Below, one piece after another: positions 1-12,959 of a stretch of 64,000 nt of DNA. A program made the translations under genes and the position numbers. This DNA is from Phoronis australis. Lineage: Eukaryota > Phoronida > Phoronidae. The notes beneath the pieces were generated by a model. It was not told the DNA's origin. It did no database searches and saw only the letters and a list, made by a program, of their open reading frames with translations. Position 1 is the stretch's first letter. The number at the start of each line of letters is the position of its first letter. Location of the stretch: positions 441,846 through 505,845 of the forward strand of contig NMRA01000004.1 of the NCBI GenBank assembly GCA_002633005.1. The letters are read 5' to 3'.

Positions 1-2430
1 TATAATCTGTCAACAAACATGTACCTTGTCAGTACAGTTTAACTTTGCCCCAGATACCCCCAAAGGAGACCCACAGGCAAACAAAACATGCAGCAACCTG
101 AAAAAATATTTAAAGGCTACTTGAAATGTGTTTGGTTTTAATGTACTTAGTACAACAGTCGTCATCACTTCTATTTAAAGCATACAGTCTGTTCTTGGTG
201 TGTCATGAACGCTTTCCTTTAAAGCAACACATTACCAAAAGTATAACAATTACAAATCTAAACTGGACTACAAAAGATAAGATTTTTGAAGGTGAATGCA
301 AGCTGTTGTGGACAAATTTGAAATGAAAGACGAAAAACAGTCAAGTCTCAAATAATACTACATTTTCCTTTAAAAAAGCTTTGTTAAACAGGAAAGCTAC
401 AAATGATTTTTGGTTTTCAAACTTGACAAAACCTTCTTGAAAATTCAGAATACTATAATATTGATATTTGGCAGTTTCTCTGTATCCTTCATTTCATTTC
501 ATTTCATTCAAGCAAAAAAAATCTGCCCCTGAGGTGTTCCAGAAACCACTTGATTTTTGCCCTTAAGATATGGTGTCAATGACCCTTACATGGTTTAAAG
601 ACACAGTGGGATGTGGTTGCACATATGTATAACAATGTACCATCAATAACCATTTCCTGCAATAGCCATTTCCCGAAATACGACAGTACCCTCTCAGATT
701 CCGCAGTCTTTACCCACAATACTGTAGGTAAATAGAGCATCTGCCCACAGTTGTACACTTTTGCTGTGATAATTGTTCTAACTGTTAGTTCATATCAAAA
801 TTGGTTTGCTCTTCGGGATAAGGGAATCAAAAGCCATACCTAAATGCCCGAGGATGTTGGGATATTCAGTGTAAATTCATTGTTCTGACCTGTACAGGCC
901 TCAGGCCTGTACCACAACATTGTACAAGTTGAGAACAGGCAAGGACAGACACTGTGGTACCCAGATACTTGATGGATTGTGTAAAACAGAATTCATATTA
1001 TTTCAAACAATACACTTGGTCAATATCATCGCAGCCTTACTCATGACCAAGAGTCATAACATGCTGTAGTACTTGAACTCATCAAAGTGCATTATCAGGA
1101 ACCCAGCAAGCTCATAAAAAGAAGAATGATCTTGCACAATCAAAATCGAATTGTTCTGACTTTCTATTGATGCACAGCCATGCACCTGAGGTCACTAAAT
1201 GTAAGAAGTAAACAATCAATATAATTTTTTTTGCCTAAAACGTGGAAATGTGTCAGATTGGTAAAAACTAAACGAATAAAATCAAATTCTACAGGATTTC
1301 TCCTTTGAGTAAATATGTACTTTAGTTAAAATGTATTTGTTTTGTAGTTTTGTGCAGACGTGTCGCAACGGTCCTGCATAGCCTAAATTTGCGCTGAGTC
1401 ATGTCACAAATGAACTTAAAAACTTAAAAAAAAACTGGTCGTTACCTTAGGCTGAATCTAGGTCGGGGATTACATGAAATATGTCAAAAGCAGTGACTAA
1501 GATAACCCAGAGACAAGAGTTGACAATAACTTCCTCAAGCGTCCATAAAAACCAATGAAGGCACACACCTCAGTTGTCATCAACATCTAAAAGTCAGGGG
1601 GTGTGTACCTCAACTGCGTCCAAATGTTATCATGTAACAGGTGCACTTACATTGCCTCCCTCCACCAATTCCAACCATGAGATTTCCCGTACTAATGACC
1701 TGCTTTGATACATTAAGTCTTCTTCACTGGATCCTCTCAGTATTCTAAGAGTGAGCTCTCATCAATCAATATCCCTCAATGGTGGGGGATATCGCAGTTA
1801 TTAAACGCGTAATTACTTTTCAGTGGCAATAATTGATCAAAACCGGCAGTACATGTTTAACGTCAAACATATGTATTTCCCTTCAGTTCCAAACAGACAA
1901 TTAATTTAACAGGCGGCAAATGACGGCTAAATGAAACTCAGAAATCATAAATCTGAGAAATCTTGTGATGAGCACTGTGGCCTCTATCTTTTAGCAACAT
2001 GACTCACAGGACGTACTCGCATCAGGAAAGTCGACATCATTTTTGTTCTTCACCAGTTCGCTTAGAAGCAGGAATAAACTCTTATTTCATAACAAAAAAC
2101 AAGTTTTTATTTGGCCACTGACAGTTTGGAAATTGGTTTCAAATTGCTCCTTATCAATCCCCATTGCTTCCTGAAAGTCTCCCATTGTCAGCAAGACTAA
2201 AAATCTCTTCAAACCTTGATAAGGAACAACTCGAGCCCAATTTTACAGTGGCAAGTGGTTTGAATAAAAATGCATATTCTTTGCTTGACTGTTTTATTCC
2301 CGCTTTATGACATCTTGAAGTACTTTTTGGAAACCTTACCAATTTAGGACACAGAGAAGTAATGAAGTTACAGGCCTCGCCATACAGCTCCACCAGTCCA
2401 CCATCATCATACAAACTTATTTGAAGAGCT
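1..2430. other. AT-rich stretch, no gene seen
   Basis: Only short chance reading frames are present. I see no exon with convincing splice sites and no recognisable protein motif on either strand. It may be intergenic, or the intron or UTR of a gene lying to the left. Confidence 0.5.
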
Positions 2431-2456
2431 GTTGGCATTCACAATATTCTTGGAAG

Positions 2457-3768
2457 GCCTAACAAGAGCAACGCGGAGCGTTGAAATGCGCCCACGAATG
2501 TATCGCAAATGGTGTGCTTTTAGAGTTATTTGTATCATAAAAATGGCCACTAGAATGCGCAAAAACGTACAATCCATCCAAAAACGGGAACATGCCATAT
2601 TTCATAAAAATTTGTCAAGGAACTTCAGAGAAACAAAGGAAAACAGAACAAAATGAAATTGCCACTTGTGGGCACAGCGTCCGTTCCATCCGCCTGAGTC
2701 GTCGTCCTTTATCTTCATATAAATTCACTTACTAACTTTAATCAAGATCCTGTAGTGGGTTTTGAAGATACAGCTGTGGGCGCAAAACAAAAAACTACCA
2801 CTAGGAGGCGCCACAGTAGTCAGTCACCATCATCAAACATCCTCTTCACATTGAAAACATGTACGCAAATTTTCAAAACCGTCCCTAGAATGATTTGGTT
2901 GATCAAGGGGTGGACGTCAAAAACAAGATTTGAAAACAGCAAAAATGGCCACCAGGTAGTGCAAAATACCTCGATTCCATCCAAAAACAGGATGATAGTG
3001 TCATCTCACCAATAGATGCCTATAATCAAAATTTTATGAAAATCAGTTGAGGACATTTGAAGATACAGACTGCTAAACATAAAAAATAAAATTGCCACTA
3101 GGTGGCACACCAGTAGTCAAATCCGTCTGAAAGTCGTCATCCTCCGTTGTTAACATCATATCAATACACTTACTAAATTTAGTAAAGATCCTACGAATGG
3201 TTTAGGGGATACAGCCATAGGCACAAAAAAACAAAACTGCCACTAGGAGGCGCCACAGTAGTCAAAGTCGTCAGAAAATCATCGTCAGCTGTCCACTTTA
3301 TAGTAAGAACATACATGCCAATTTTCACAATCATCCTTTGAGTGGTTTGGTTGGTAGAGAGGTGGACGCAAAGAAACAGAAAAAAAACAGTAAAAAATGG
3401 CCACTAGGTGGCGCAAACTATATCAAATCCATCTGAAAACGAAAGGATAGCATCATCTCCTTAATAGGTGTCTATATACCAAATTTTATGAAAATCCGTT
3501 CAGGACTTTTTAAGATACAGAGGTAAACGTAAAAAATTAAAATTGCCACTAGGGGACACACCAGTAGTCGGATCTGTCCGAAAGTTCGCTCATGCCGTCC
3601 CATGCACAGAAGGAACACATGTGCAAAATTTCATGAACATAAAAAAGGCGTTTTGGAGATAGAGCAGTGGACGCCAGACGCCAGACGGATGGAGGCCGGA
3701 GGGACGGACGGAGATGACGGCATAATGCGTCCACATATAAATATGTGGGCGCATAAAAAGGATTTGGT
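2457..3768 (+). repeat. Copy A of a dispersed repeat with ~145-bp internal period and CTCF-like motifs
   Basis: The copy begins with a segment around 'caagagcaacgcggagcg' that recurs at 11670. It ends after a hairpin, ccacatat-aa-atatgtgg (3731-3748), followed by 'gcgcataaaa'. Inside, a motif of the type CCACTAGGTGGCGC recurs at 2547, 2662, 2798, 2949, 3095, 3240, 3401 and 3546, with spacings of 115-161 bp and mostly near 145. Each monomer also carries phrases such as 'gatacag', 'aaattttatgaaaat' and 'catccgtctg'. No protein or RNA polymerase III promoter is visible. The class of element is unknown to me. Confidence 0.8.
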
Positions 3769-3779
3769 AAATTGATAAT

Positions 3780-4480
3780 TTCTAAAATTCAGACAATAAA
3801 ATTTACCAAAATCCTGAAAACCAGTTAATCAATTGCTAAAGAGGATGTCAGGAACATTTTACATGAATTGAAAAACTACAAAAACAAGGTTGCAAATTGC
3901 CATTGAGTTGGGTTTGAGTTCTTATTGAAGTTACAGCATAAAATAAGAAGAGCAAAAATGTTTGGATAAATATCAGTTGATGAACAAACAGCTTGTCAAG
4001 GCTAGAGAAGGCAGATGATATAGAAATCAATGTACAACCGGATGCAAATTATGCAGCAAAATTAAAAAGTTAGCAAACTGTGGTTACTTTCTCTAAGCAG
4101 TCACGCAATAAAGGTTTTAATGTTTTTTCTGTTCATTAAATTTTTTTTTGGAATTCAGTTCATTTTTTTGTACAAAGAATTCCACTTTATGATATAATGC
4201 GTGCGTATTAACATTGGTTGCACAACTAAAAATAATGAAGTTACCTACCACATACCATGCACTTCAGACATAAACAGCTAGTGCGATGACGCATTAGTTA
4301 GCATTCAAAATCATGGGATTGCGACTCCTATGCAGTCACAGATAAGATTGTATCTATGTAAATTTAGAACTTTTTATCATTTCTTTATCATTTTATTGAT
4401 GCCCTTGAGCATTAAAATTTAAGCCAGCTATTAGCAAAATTCTGTCATGTCCACACTATGAGTTACATTGAACAATGAGC
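3780..4480. other. Non-coding AT-rich spacer
   Basis: No exon, structured RNA or clear repeat boundary is visible here. It lies between repeat copy A and the dispersed repeat at 4490. Confidence 0.4.
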
Positions 4481-4489
4481 TAAATACAG

Positions 4490-4850
4490 AGCTTATAGCC
4501 TAGAACAACTTGCCCAACAGCACATCATCCCTGTTCACTTGAACATCCACACTACTGGTACACACCCTATACCTTGCAATAATTATGTCACATACAGGAT
4601 TAGACATTGTATGTATTAACTGAGCAATCGCCCAAATTGCGATTTGTGGGACAAGTTAAGGTAAGACAATTTACCCTATCTAGATAAGGTGAGGTGAGTT
4701 GTCACAAATATGTCAAATTGCACAACACAAATAGCGTCCGCATAACTACTATACCTAGCAACAACTCATTCCAGGGATAACTTGTTCTAGAGTAACTCAT
4801 TGTGTAGACGGCACTTAAAAAGCCATGTTATATCAAACTCATTCTCAGAA
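4490..4850 (+). repeat. Dispersed repeat, related to 10190-10850
   Basis: Phrases here recur in order near 10190-10850: 'gaacatccacac', 'gttgtcacaa..tgtcaa', 'actact..acctag', 'aacttgttc.ag.gtaactc' and 'gt.gac..cact'. No reading frame is preserved. The second copy differs mainly by a GC-rich tandem array inserted at 10425-10715. It is probably a non-autonomous transposon, but I could not define its termini. Confidence 0.5.
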
Positions 4851-4869
4851 TGCCTGATGGCTAGCTGGG

Positions 4870-6255
4870 AGCCGTCTACAGGGATCTTACTCGGATTGTA
4901 GTGAGTTAATAGTCGATTATAACTCCCATATTTAAGAACTTATTGAGAACTACCTCATAGTGACATGGTCCTTACATCTGATCTAAAACTATGGCAAGGC
5001 TAAGGCAATTCAGAATTTACAAAATAATGTCATCATGTTACGTTAAAGGTAATAATTGGAAATTGAACCACATACAGGGAGCTAAGATTGCCATTTGGGA
5101 TAATAGGTGCAACCAGAGTCGCATGGAAACGAACCAACAAGAGAAAAAATTGTGCCACACCTGTTGAAATATGAGAATGGTAAAGTTTCCTCAAATTCAA
5201 ACAAAAACAATTGCCAAATAATTTCTGATTCTTCAAAAGCTGAATGGACTGCTAGAAATTCTCAAACTTCACTGTATTGTTGATAACAGCTGTTCATTGT
5301 TAGCTGTGCAAATAATGAAGTGCAGTTTTCTTCCTCATTTTTGTTGAAAATTTCAAAAGTAACATCAAGTTACATTATTCTGCCACACTGTGTTCATAAT
5401 GAAACAAAACATTATATCTAGAGGACTAAACCAAAAAGGATATAAATTTCCAACAGGATGAGCTTTTCTAGGGGATGTAAATTATTCATCTTTTTAACAA
5501 GTTCAAGAAATAATCCTCACTCTTCTTGTACCAATTGCATTAGGCGTGAAACAGCTGTTAACAAAGTACAAAGTTCTAAAATTAATTCAATAAAATAGTT
5601 ATGAAATGATCCGCAGGAGTCAAATTCTCCAAATTGTTGAAATGAAGGTAGTTTGTTTGCAGAGGGCTTGCAATACCACCCATGGTGAAAAACATTACAC
5701 AATCAACCCCTCAGCTGAGGTAAAGGTGATAAGTTATCATCTCAGACTTTCATTCAGGTGTGTTCCAGGTATATCAATGAATAAACATCACACACTATTT
5801 CAATGGCCATTATCACTCATCTAGTAATGAAGTATGCTTTGCAAAATTCTACATAAATCCTTTTCTTGTATCACATAACATGCTGTTCAATATTCCATTT
5901 CAATATTTAAGACAGAACAGTTTTTCAAAGAATTGAAAACACCTGACAAGTAAGCCAACTCTGGAATAGCATTACTAAGGCAACAAAACACATTTTCTCG
6001 AGATTAGCTACAATAAATTAATGTTGTGCTAAAAGTTGACATCCACTATAAATTGTCAAGCTTAAAGTAGCAGCTTTTGTACAAATAAATTTTGCTTTAG
6101 AATAATAAATACATTTAATTTCAAAAAAGTGGATAAAATTTGTACTTGATTTCACTTTCAGTCACTTTACTCATACACATTACCCTTTAAAGACCCATAC
6201 TTTAAACACAGTCATCTGACACTAAATAATTTCATAAGGTTGGTAGTCAGCTAGA
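4870..6255. other. No gene seen
   Basis: AT-rich sequence without supportable exons. The short frames at 5033-5236 (-), 5517-5702 (-) and 5606-5824 (+) have no motif, no splice context and no repeat identity. Confidence 0.4.
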
Positions 6256-6259
6256 GTAC

Positions 6260-6334
6260 AAATTGATTGTTTCTTATTTTCACGACCAGAAAAGTGACAC
6301 TTTTCTGGTCGTGAAAATAAGAAACCATCAATTT
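6260..6334. repeat. Near-perfect 37-bp inverted repeat with one-base loop
   Basis: The left arm is 6260-6296, the spacer is a single A at 6297, and the right arm is 6298-6334. Thirty-six of 37 positions pair, and the inner 28 bp are perfect. 'agtcatctgac' occurs on both sides (about 6210 and 6337). Possible origins are a recent templated inversion, a minimal foldback element, or a hairpin RNA precursor. There is no host gene context to choose between them. Confidence 0.9.
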
Positions 6335-6339
6335 ATAGT

Positions 6340-9300
6340 CATCTGACTTAAGTAAAATTTTGTCTCAAGCTACAATAAGAAATGAAGACCAAATATCCAC
6401 TATATTCATACAATAGTTACAGCCTAATATTGCTCAAGTGGATGTATTCCAATAGTCAAATGAACGCATGTGACTTGGTCCTAACTTAAGAAATCAAATC
6501 AAGATAAACAGGTGTGATTTTTACAGCAAAATCTCCACCTGACATAGCAATCATCCCACCTGTCAAGGTGTTTCATCATGATAACCTCTGCACTTTTTGC
6601 AACCATCGCTTAGAACTACAACAGCAAAAGTCTTAGTCTCATTTAAGCCAACGGCCTCTTAAATAGGCCCCTGAGATGACACCCCAGCTTGTTGATAATC
6701 AGTGAAATCACAACTTGTACACAACCTTATCTAGCTTAGCTTGCGTACAAGGGTGGTCGACACTTGGAGATAGGTCAGTGATAAGACTAATAAAGGCGTA
6801 CCTGCGAAGAAAACGGTTTTGTTTACACCTGTAAATGCGTAAATGTTAAACAATGTTGAAGTCTTAGTCATCATTTACAATTGCATTGAACTATTTGAAA
6901 AATCTAAATTCTGGAAGAATACAGCAAGACTTTTTTTGTAAAGAATTGAAAATTGTTCAAAGCAATATACCAAGAAGTCAAAATCATCAAATTCAAGCCA
7001 AAATAAATAGTTTGCAACTCTAGGTGAATCTAGTCATAGTAGCAAACATGAACCTCACACTGTGGAGCCCTTAGGGTTTATACTGTGTATGTTCACTATA
7101 CCTAAGGTTATGTAAGACCTTATCAACAAGCCCATGTATTCAGTCAAATATCTACAAAACTGTTATAAATTCTAAGTCAGTAAATGCATATAGTTTTTGA
7201 AAGAAGAAGGCATGTGAAATTTGATTTTTGATTTTTTACTTGTATGCCACTTAGAGGGTCATGGGATCGTGCCTTTTTATTCAAATTTAGAAAAACAAAA
7301 GAAAAATACCTTGATAACAGAACAATGGTATCAATACTATGATCAAATATCATGATAAAAACCTTCAAGAGACCTCAATATCACTATTACAGTTTTCTAA
7401 AATATCATTTCATTTTTGTTTTATACTGATTTTTTTAATGAAAATCATAAAAGTCCTATTTCTGATAGTCGCTCAAGCTAAGTGAAACATTCTAAAGACA
7501 ACAATTCCTAACAGCATCTTAGAGAACAATGCATAGAGCATAGTTTCATGCAAATCCAATCAGCAATTTCTGAGTTATGATGTTCCATGAATCAAATCTT
7601 AATAAATAGACGGTTTCAAACAACTTAGGTTTTTAAAATTGAAAGTATTTGGCAATCTTCTACAATGTAAACAAATTTTGCTAGATTTATAAATGGATGC
7701 CAATATTCACCAAGAAACTGAGCTAAAACAAAGTGTCAAACAATCTTAAGTTTTTTTAAATTGAAATTACACAAATGGCAAAATTTAAACAGGGTCAGTT
7801 CAGAATCATTTGAATATCATTAACAAATCTGAGTCTGTCAGAAGGCAATGCACCTATGAATTCTTCCAATATTTATGACACCAAAATAAAAAGTTAAGGT
7901 CATAAATAAAAATCCTATGAGCTAATGAGAAGACAATTTTGGTTATTTACAAGCTGAGTAGTCACATATCTTGTTAAGGTAATGTTACCAACTTCCTTCT
8001 TGGGTATCTTAGTAACAGTTAATCAACAAAAAAACTTTGTGGTCAACAAAGTTCTGATCAAAATCTTTTTCAATGAATTGGCTGTTGACAAACATTGTGA
8101 TGACAGTTTCGAGGACGTCAAAGTATCAGATTTAACCAACTCTTGAGGTCATCAGTTCTAAAAATAGCATCATAGTCATTCATGCAAAAATTGGTACTAC
8201 TACCATGAGATAAAAGCTGAAAAGGTGCCAAAACAATTGTTTTGAATGGATATGAGTTTAGATGTAAATTTAAAGTTTTATGTTTACGGTGAATGGTTTC
8301 AAAAAGCCAACATTTGAATGACACTGTTAAACTGCTATTGCTGTTCTCAATGTAGTTGGCAACAAATAAAAAGACCGAGTAAAATATCACAAATTTTGGA
8401 CACAATAATTACCAAAGTTACCCTCTCTTAATTTTTTAAGGGCTTCTAACATTGTTCTGAAAGTCCACAAAATGTTTTCTGATGGACCTTAACATGGAAA
8501 TGCAAAAATTTCAGACTACATAACTTTTATGGAAAAAATTAGAAAATAAAATTTCCCTTGGCCACCATATTCATTGTGTCTAAATTGGTGACATTTTATC
8601 GATTTACCGTACCAAACCTTTTGGATCAAAAAGAAAGAACACAAGCCATCTACACCTTTTTCACAAATCTTTCCTTAGATTACATTCCACTCCAAGACTT
8701 TCTCTCTAGAGGACAAGCCTGCCCCATCTCTGGGAGGATGCCAAAGAGGGATATACAGAGAATTAACCAGCACTGGTCAGCGGTCAGAGGTCAGCCACTG
8801 TTGCTGCAGTCAAAAAGGAATGTTGCTAGGAGACATGATAAGTTAATTTATCACAATGCAGTTCCTGAGACATGATTACCAGGTATTCAATTTTCAAAAA
8901 GTTTGCATACAGATATATTTAATGGGCAATACTATGTAAGTTTTCTTGTTACTTGTTTTGTGCCTTTCTATTTATAACAGAGATAATGTTTACAGTGGTT
9001 TTCATTGTGGAACATTTCACAACATGTAATAAGCAAGTATTGTTACTGTAAAGGGGGAACAACTTAAACAGCATTGTATACATGTCATGACTTTTTGCTT
9101 ATATTCACATTTCTTTGTATCAGTGTACCAAATTAAAATGGTCAAAACCCATCAAATAATTCTGTACACAACAGGTACTGAGATAAAAGCTTATATGAGG
9201 CATATTTACATTAACAGAATGCACAGTTCAGACATTTTTATAGCCAGGTTCTCTACGAAATCCCTAAAAAAGATTCATTAATGGGTTAGGAACTCTACAA

Positions 9301-10180
9301 AAAATCAATTTTGTCATAGAACTCTGCAAACATATTTCACACTATAATTTGGTTTGTCATGTTAAAATCATGTTAAAACTATAATCCACTTAAAACAATA
9401 TTATATTATGAAAAAATATTGCAAAAGGATGAATTTTGCATAGAAGCTCTCAACAAATGGGTCCCTTTTAGTTGTTCTGATTCTCTAAAAGGTTAAAGGT
9501 TAATCTAGCCAACTCTTTAACAGGTTGGGTATCCCCATCAAAATATATCTGAGTACTTGGGGTGGTAAGAAAGCACCACAGTTCCAACCCACTATAGTCA
9601 TTATGCATCTCCACTTTACTACCTTACAGAGATGTGAGTAAGTGGTGGTTTGGTACCAGAAGTTCCTCTACAATAGAGTTTCATGTAGCAGATATGAACA
9701 ATGACAGCTCCCTGAGCATTTTAAGGGGGGAGGGTGTCAGCTATTGTAAGTTGGGTTGCTACTCGCACACATTTGATGCACTGGAGCAATGTTTCAACAT
9801 CAACTTTAAGCATTGTTCAAAATCGCACAACCACCCAAACTAGAAAGACACGAGTCCCTTAAATTGTAAAAATCACAATAATCGCAGAGAGAAAACGAAA
9901 ACACTTAACTACAGCATCAGGACTGGGATATAAGGACAACAAAAACTAAAGCCACCCTACAAGCTAATAAGCCAAATAGTATTGTTCAGAATCAAGGGAG
10001 AACTGTTCAAAACACTCGAGTGTAGGGAGACAATTGTCTTGGTCAAAGTAAAAGCGACAACCAAATGGTGTTGAGCTAATTTAAACAGGCATTGCCTTTC
10101 CAACTGAACTTTTTAAACTAATAAAGATGAAAACAATGAAACACTGACTAAAGCCACACCCACGCCATAACTAAAGTTAA
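6340..10180. other. No gene seen
   Basis: About 3.8 kb without supportable coding exons. The frame at 8558-8875 (+, 105 codons) has no motif and unexceptional composition. The rest is AT-rich sequence with scattered simple repeats. Confidence 0.4.
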
Positions 10181-10189
10181 ATCCTAAAA

Positions 10190-10850
10190 CAAACTCACTC
10201 AACAGCAAATAGCCCTAGTAGTTCAGCAGAACATCCATACACACAGGCTCCACCATGCAATGATTATGGCGCAAAAAGGACTAGACACCCCTATGTATGT
10301 AACTGACCACGCTTGTAGCTGGTAATTACTTCTTCCTTTTCAGCAGGCTTGCCTACGCATTGCCAAGTTATACTGAGGCAAGAAACACAAGAACAACTTA
10401 ACCTACCTCATAAAGTGGCGTAAGCATGGGCGGCGCACTATAAGGGGCTGGGAGGCTATGGCCCCCACTTTTTCAGCGCTACGCCGCACATGGTCTATAG
10501 GCATTGCACCACGGGGGGGGGGGGGGGGGTNCCCCCACTTTTTTCAATACTACTCCGCACATGGTCTATAGGCATTGCACCATGGGGGGGTGGGGGCTGA
10601 GGGAGCTTTAGCCCCCACTTTTTTCAATACTACTCCACACATGGTCTATAGGCATTGCACCGTGGGGGGTGAGGGGGCTTTAGCCCACCACCTTTTTCAG
10701 TGCTGCTCCGCCCATGGCAAGTTGTCACACGTGTCAAGTTGCCCCAGTGAAAGTAATGTTCACACAACTACTAAACCTAGAGACAACACACTTCAGGACT
10801 AACTTGTTCCAGGGTAACTCGTAGTGTCGACAACACTAATAGTTTCGCAA
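10190..10850 (+). repeat. Second copy of the 4490-4850 repeat, interrupted by a GC-rich array
   Basis: Flanking parts match the copy at 4490-4850. In the middle, 10425-10715 holds about four copies of a unit of roughly 75-85 bp. The unit contains 'catggtctataggcattgca', then a G-run and 'cccccactttttc'. A G-homopolymer runs into the N at 10531, so the array length in the assembly is not reliable. Confidence 0.6.
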
Positions 10851-11667
10851 TTTTCTTCATCACTATAAGAACTGGATACTACCATCAAACAGAATTTCAA
10901 GTTCAGCTGTAACTGACCTGAAGTAGTCCAATCGTGGTATTGCTGGTCAACCCTATAAAAACATGCATTACTAAGGCTCCTTTTTACTTGCTCATGTCCA
11001 GAATACTCAGTTTTACGATAGAAATCGCTTTCTATCATAGTATGAAAAGGCTCCGCACAGATCTTGTGTGATTTAGTACTTTGGTTTACACATAGAGAAG
11101 GAAACGTCCTCTCACGCATCAAAGACAATTATCAGTAATCATTACAACAACAGTGGAAACAAATTATAAAATACTGAACACCAGCATACATTGGCGACTG
11201 AGGGTGAACTAATATTACAAAAAATCAGATAACCTACCACCACAAAACACAGCTATTTGGCTACAATATACCCAAATCTGTTAGTAAGGTCCTACTTAAC
11301 TTTATTTGTGACAAAATCAAATTTTGCATCTGAATCAATGAATGAAACACAGGAGTCATATTGATTTTTAAATGCGTTTCTCTAATCTCATGTGTAATTA
11401 ACATTTAAGGTAATTTGAATGCCTTTTTACTGTCGTCTGTAGATAGTATAGTTAGCCTTAGATAGTTAAGCAAAAATAAGACAATCTTATTTCAGGTTTA
11501 GTGTGGTCCAAAAATATCATTCTAGAAAAGCGATGCTTCTACAAATATACTGCATGGCTTTAAAGTATTTTCAAGAAATCAGAACTACATGTACGGTATA
11601 TAACAAACTGATTCACAATATACTTTAAGGTACCAGAATGAACTAATCATATCTTTCAACAACCTTG

Positions 11668-12957
11668 ACAAGAGCAACGCGGAGCGTTGAAATGCACCCA
11701 CGAATGCATCACAAATGTTCTTTTACGGTTATTTGTATCATTAAAATGGCCACTAGATACGCCGAATCCTCTGAAAACTAAGAAAATGTCATTGTTTCTT
11801 CAAAGAAAGCCATTTATCAACTTTAATTAAAATTTGCTGAAAAATTTTAGAGAAACAGAGGAAAACAAAAAACAATATTGCCACTAGGGGGCAAAGTGTT
11901 CATCGAATCCGTCTAAAAGTTGTCATCTTCTCTTGTTAACTTCATACACGTGCTAAATTTCATAAAGATCCTGCAGAGGGCTTAGGAGATACAGGTTTGG
12001 GTGCAAAAAAAAAACAAAACCGCGGCTAGGAGGCGCCACAGTAGTCAAAGTCATCAGAAAATCATCGGCAATCGTCCCCTTCATAGAAAGTACATACATG
12101 CCAACTTTCATAATCATCCTTAGAGTGGTTTAGTTGACAGAGGGACGAACGCCACAAAACAAAAATGGCCACTAGGTGGCGCAAAAAACCTTGAATCAAT
12201 CCGAAGATGAATGGATAGCGTCACCTCACTAATGGATGTCTATGTGCCAAATTTTATGGGAATCCGTTGAGTACCTTTGAAGATACAGCAATAAACGTAA
12301 AAATCTAAAATTAACACAAGGGCACACACCGGTAGACCGATCTGTCCGAAAGTCATTGTCGTCTGTTGTCAACTTTATATAAATACATTTGCTAAATTTA
12401 ATAAAGATCCTGTAGAGCATTTAGGAGATACAGCCATGGGCGCAAAAACAAACAAAACTGCCACGAGGAGGTGCCACAGTAGTCGAAGTCATTGGAAAAT
12501 CATCGTAAACAGTCTTCTTCATAGTAAGACCATACATGCCAATTTTCACAATCATCCTTAGAGTGGCTTGGGTGTTAGAGGAGTGAATGCCAAAAACGAC
12601 TCGAAAACAGTAAAAATGGCCACTAGATGGTGCAAAATCCATCGAAGCAATCCAAAAATGGGAGCATAGCGTCAACTCATTAATAGATGCCTATGTACCA
12701 AATTTCATGAAAATCGGTTGAAGACCTTTGAAGATAGAGGCAAACGTAAAAAACTAAAATTGCCACTAGGGGGCACAGCGGTATTTGGGTCGGTCCAAAA
12801 CTCGCCGCCCTCTGTCGTAGACCCCATAAGAATACACATGCCAAATTTCAATACAATCCTGCAAGGGGTTTAGGAGATACAGCCGCGGACGCCGGACGCC
12901 CAGACAGAGATGACGGCAATATGTGACCACATATAAATATGTAGGCGCATAAAAATA
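11668..12957 (+). repeat. Copy B of the ~145-bp-period repeat
   Basis: It starts with the same 'caagagcaacgcggagcg' phrase as copy A and ends with the related hairpin at 12927-12944 followed by 'gcgcataaaa'. CTCF-like cores lie at 11750, 11881, 12169, 12462, 12620 and 12763, at multiples of about 131-158 bp. Full matches to CCASYAGRKGGCRS are at 12169-12182 and 12763-12776. The tail repeats 'ggacgccggacgccc' as in copy A. Confidence 0.8.
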
Positions 12958-12959
12958 AT

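Noticed and set aside
8558-8875. 105-codon frame as a gene
   Set aside because: No motif, no splice or promoter context, and composition like its surroundings.
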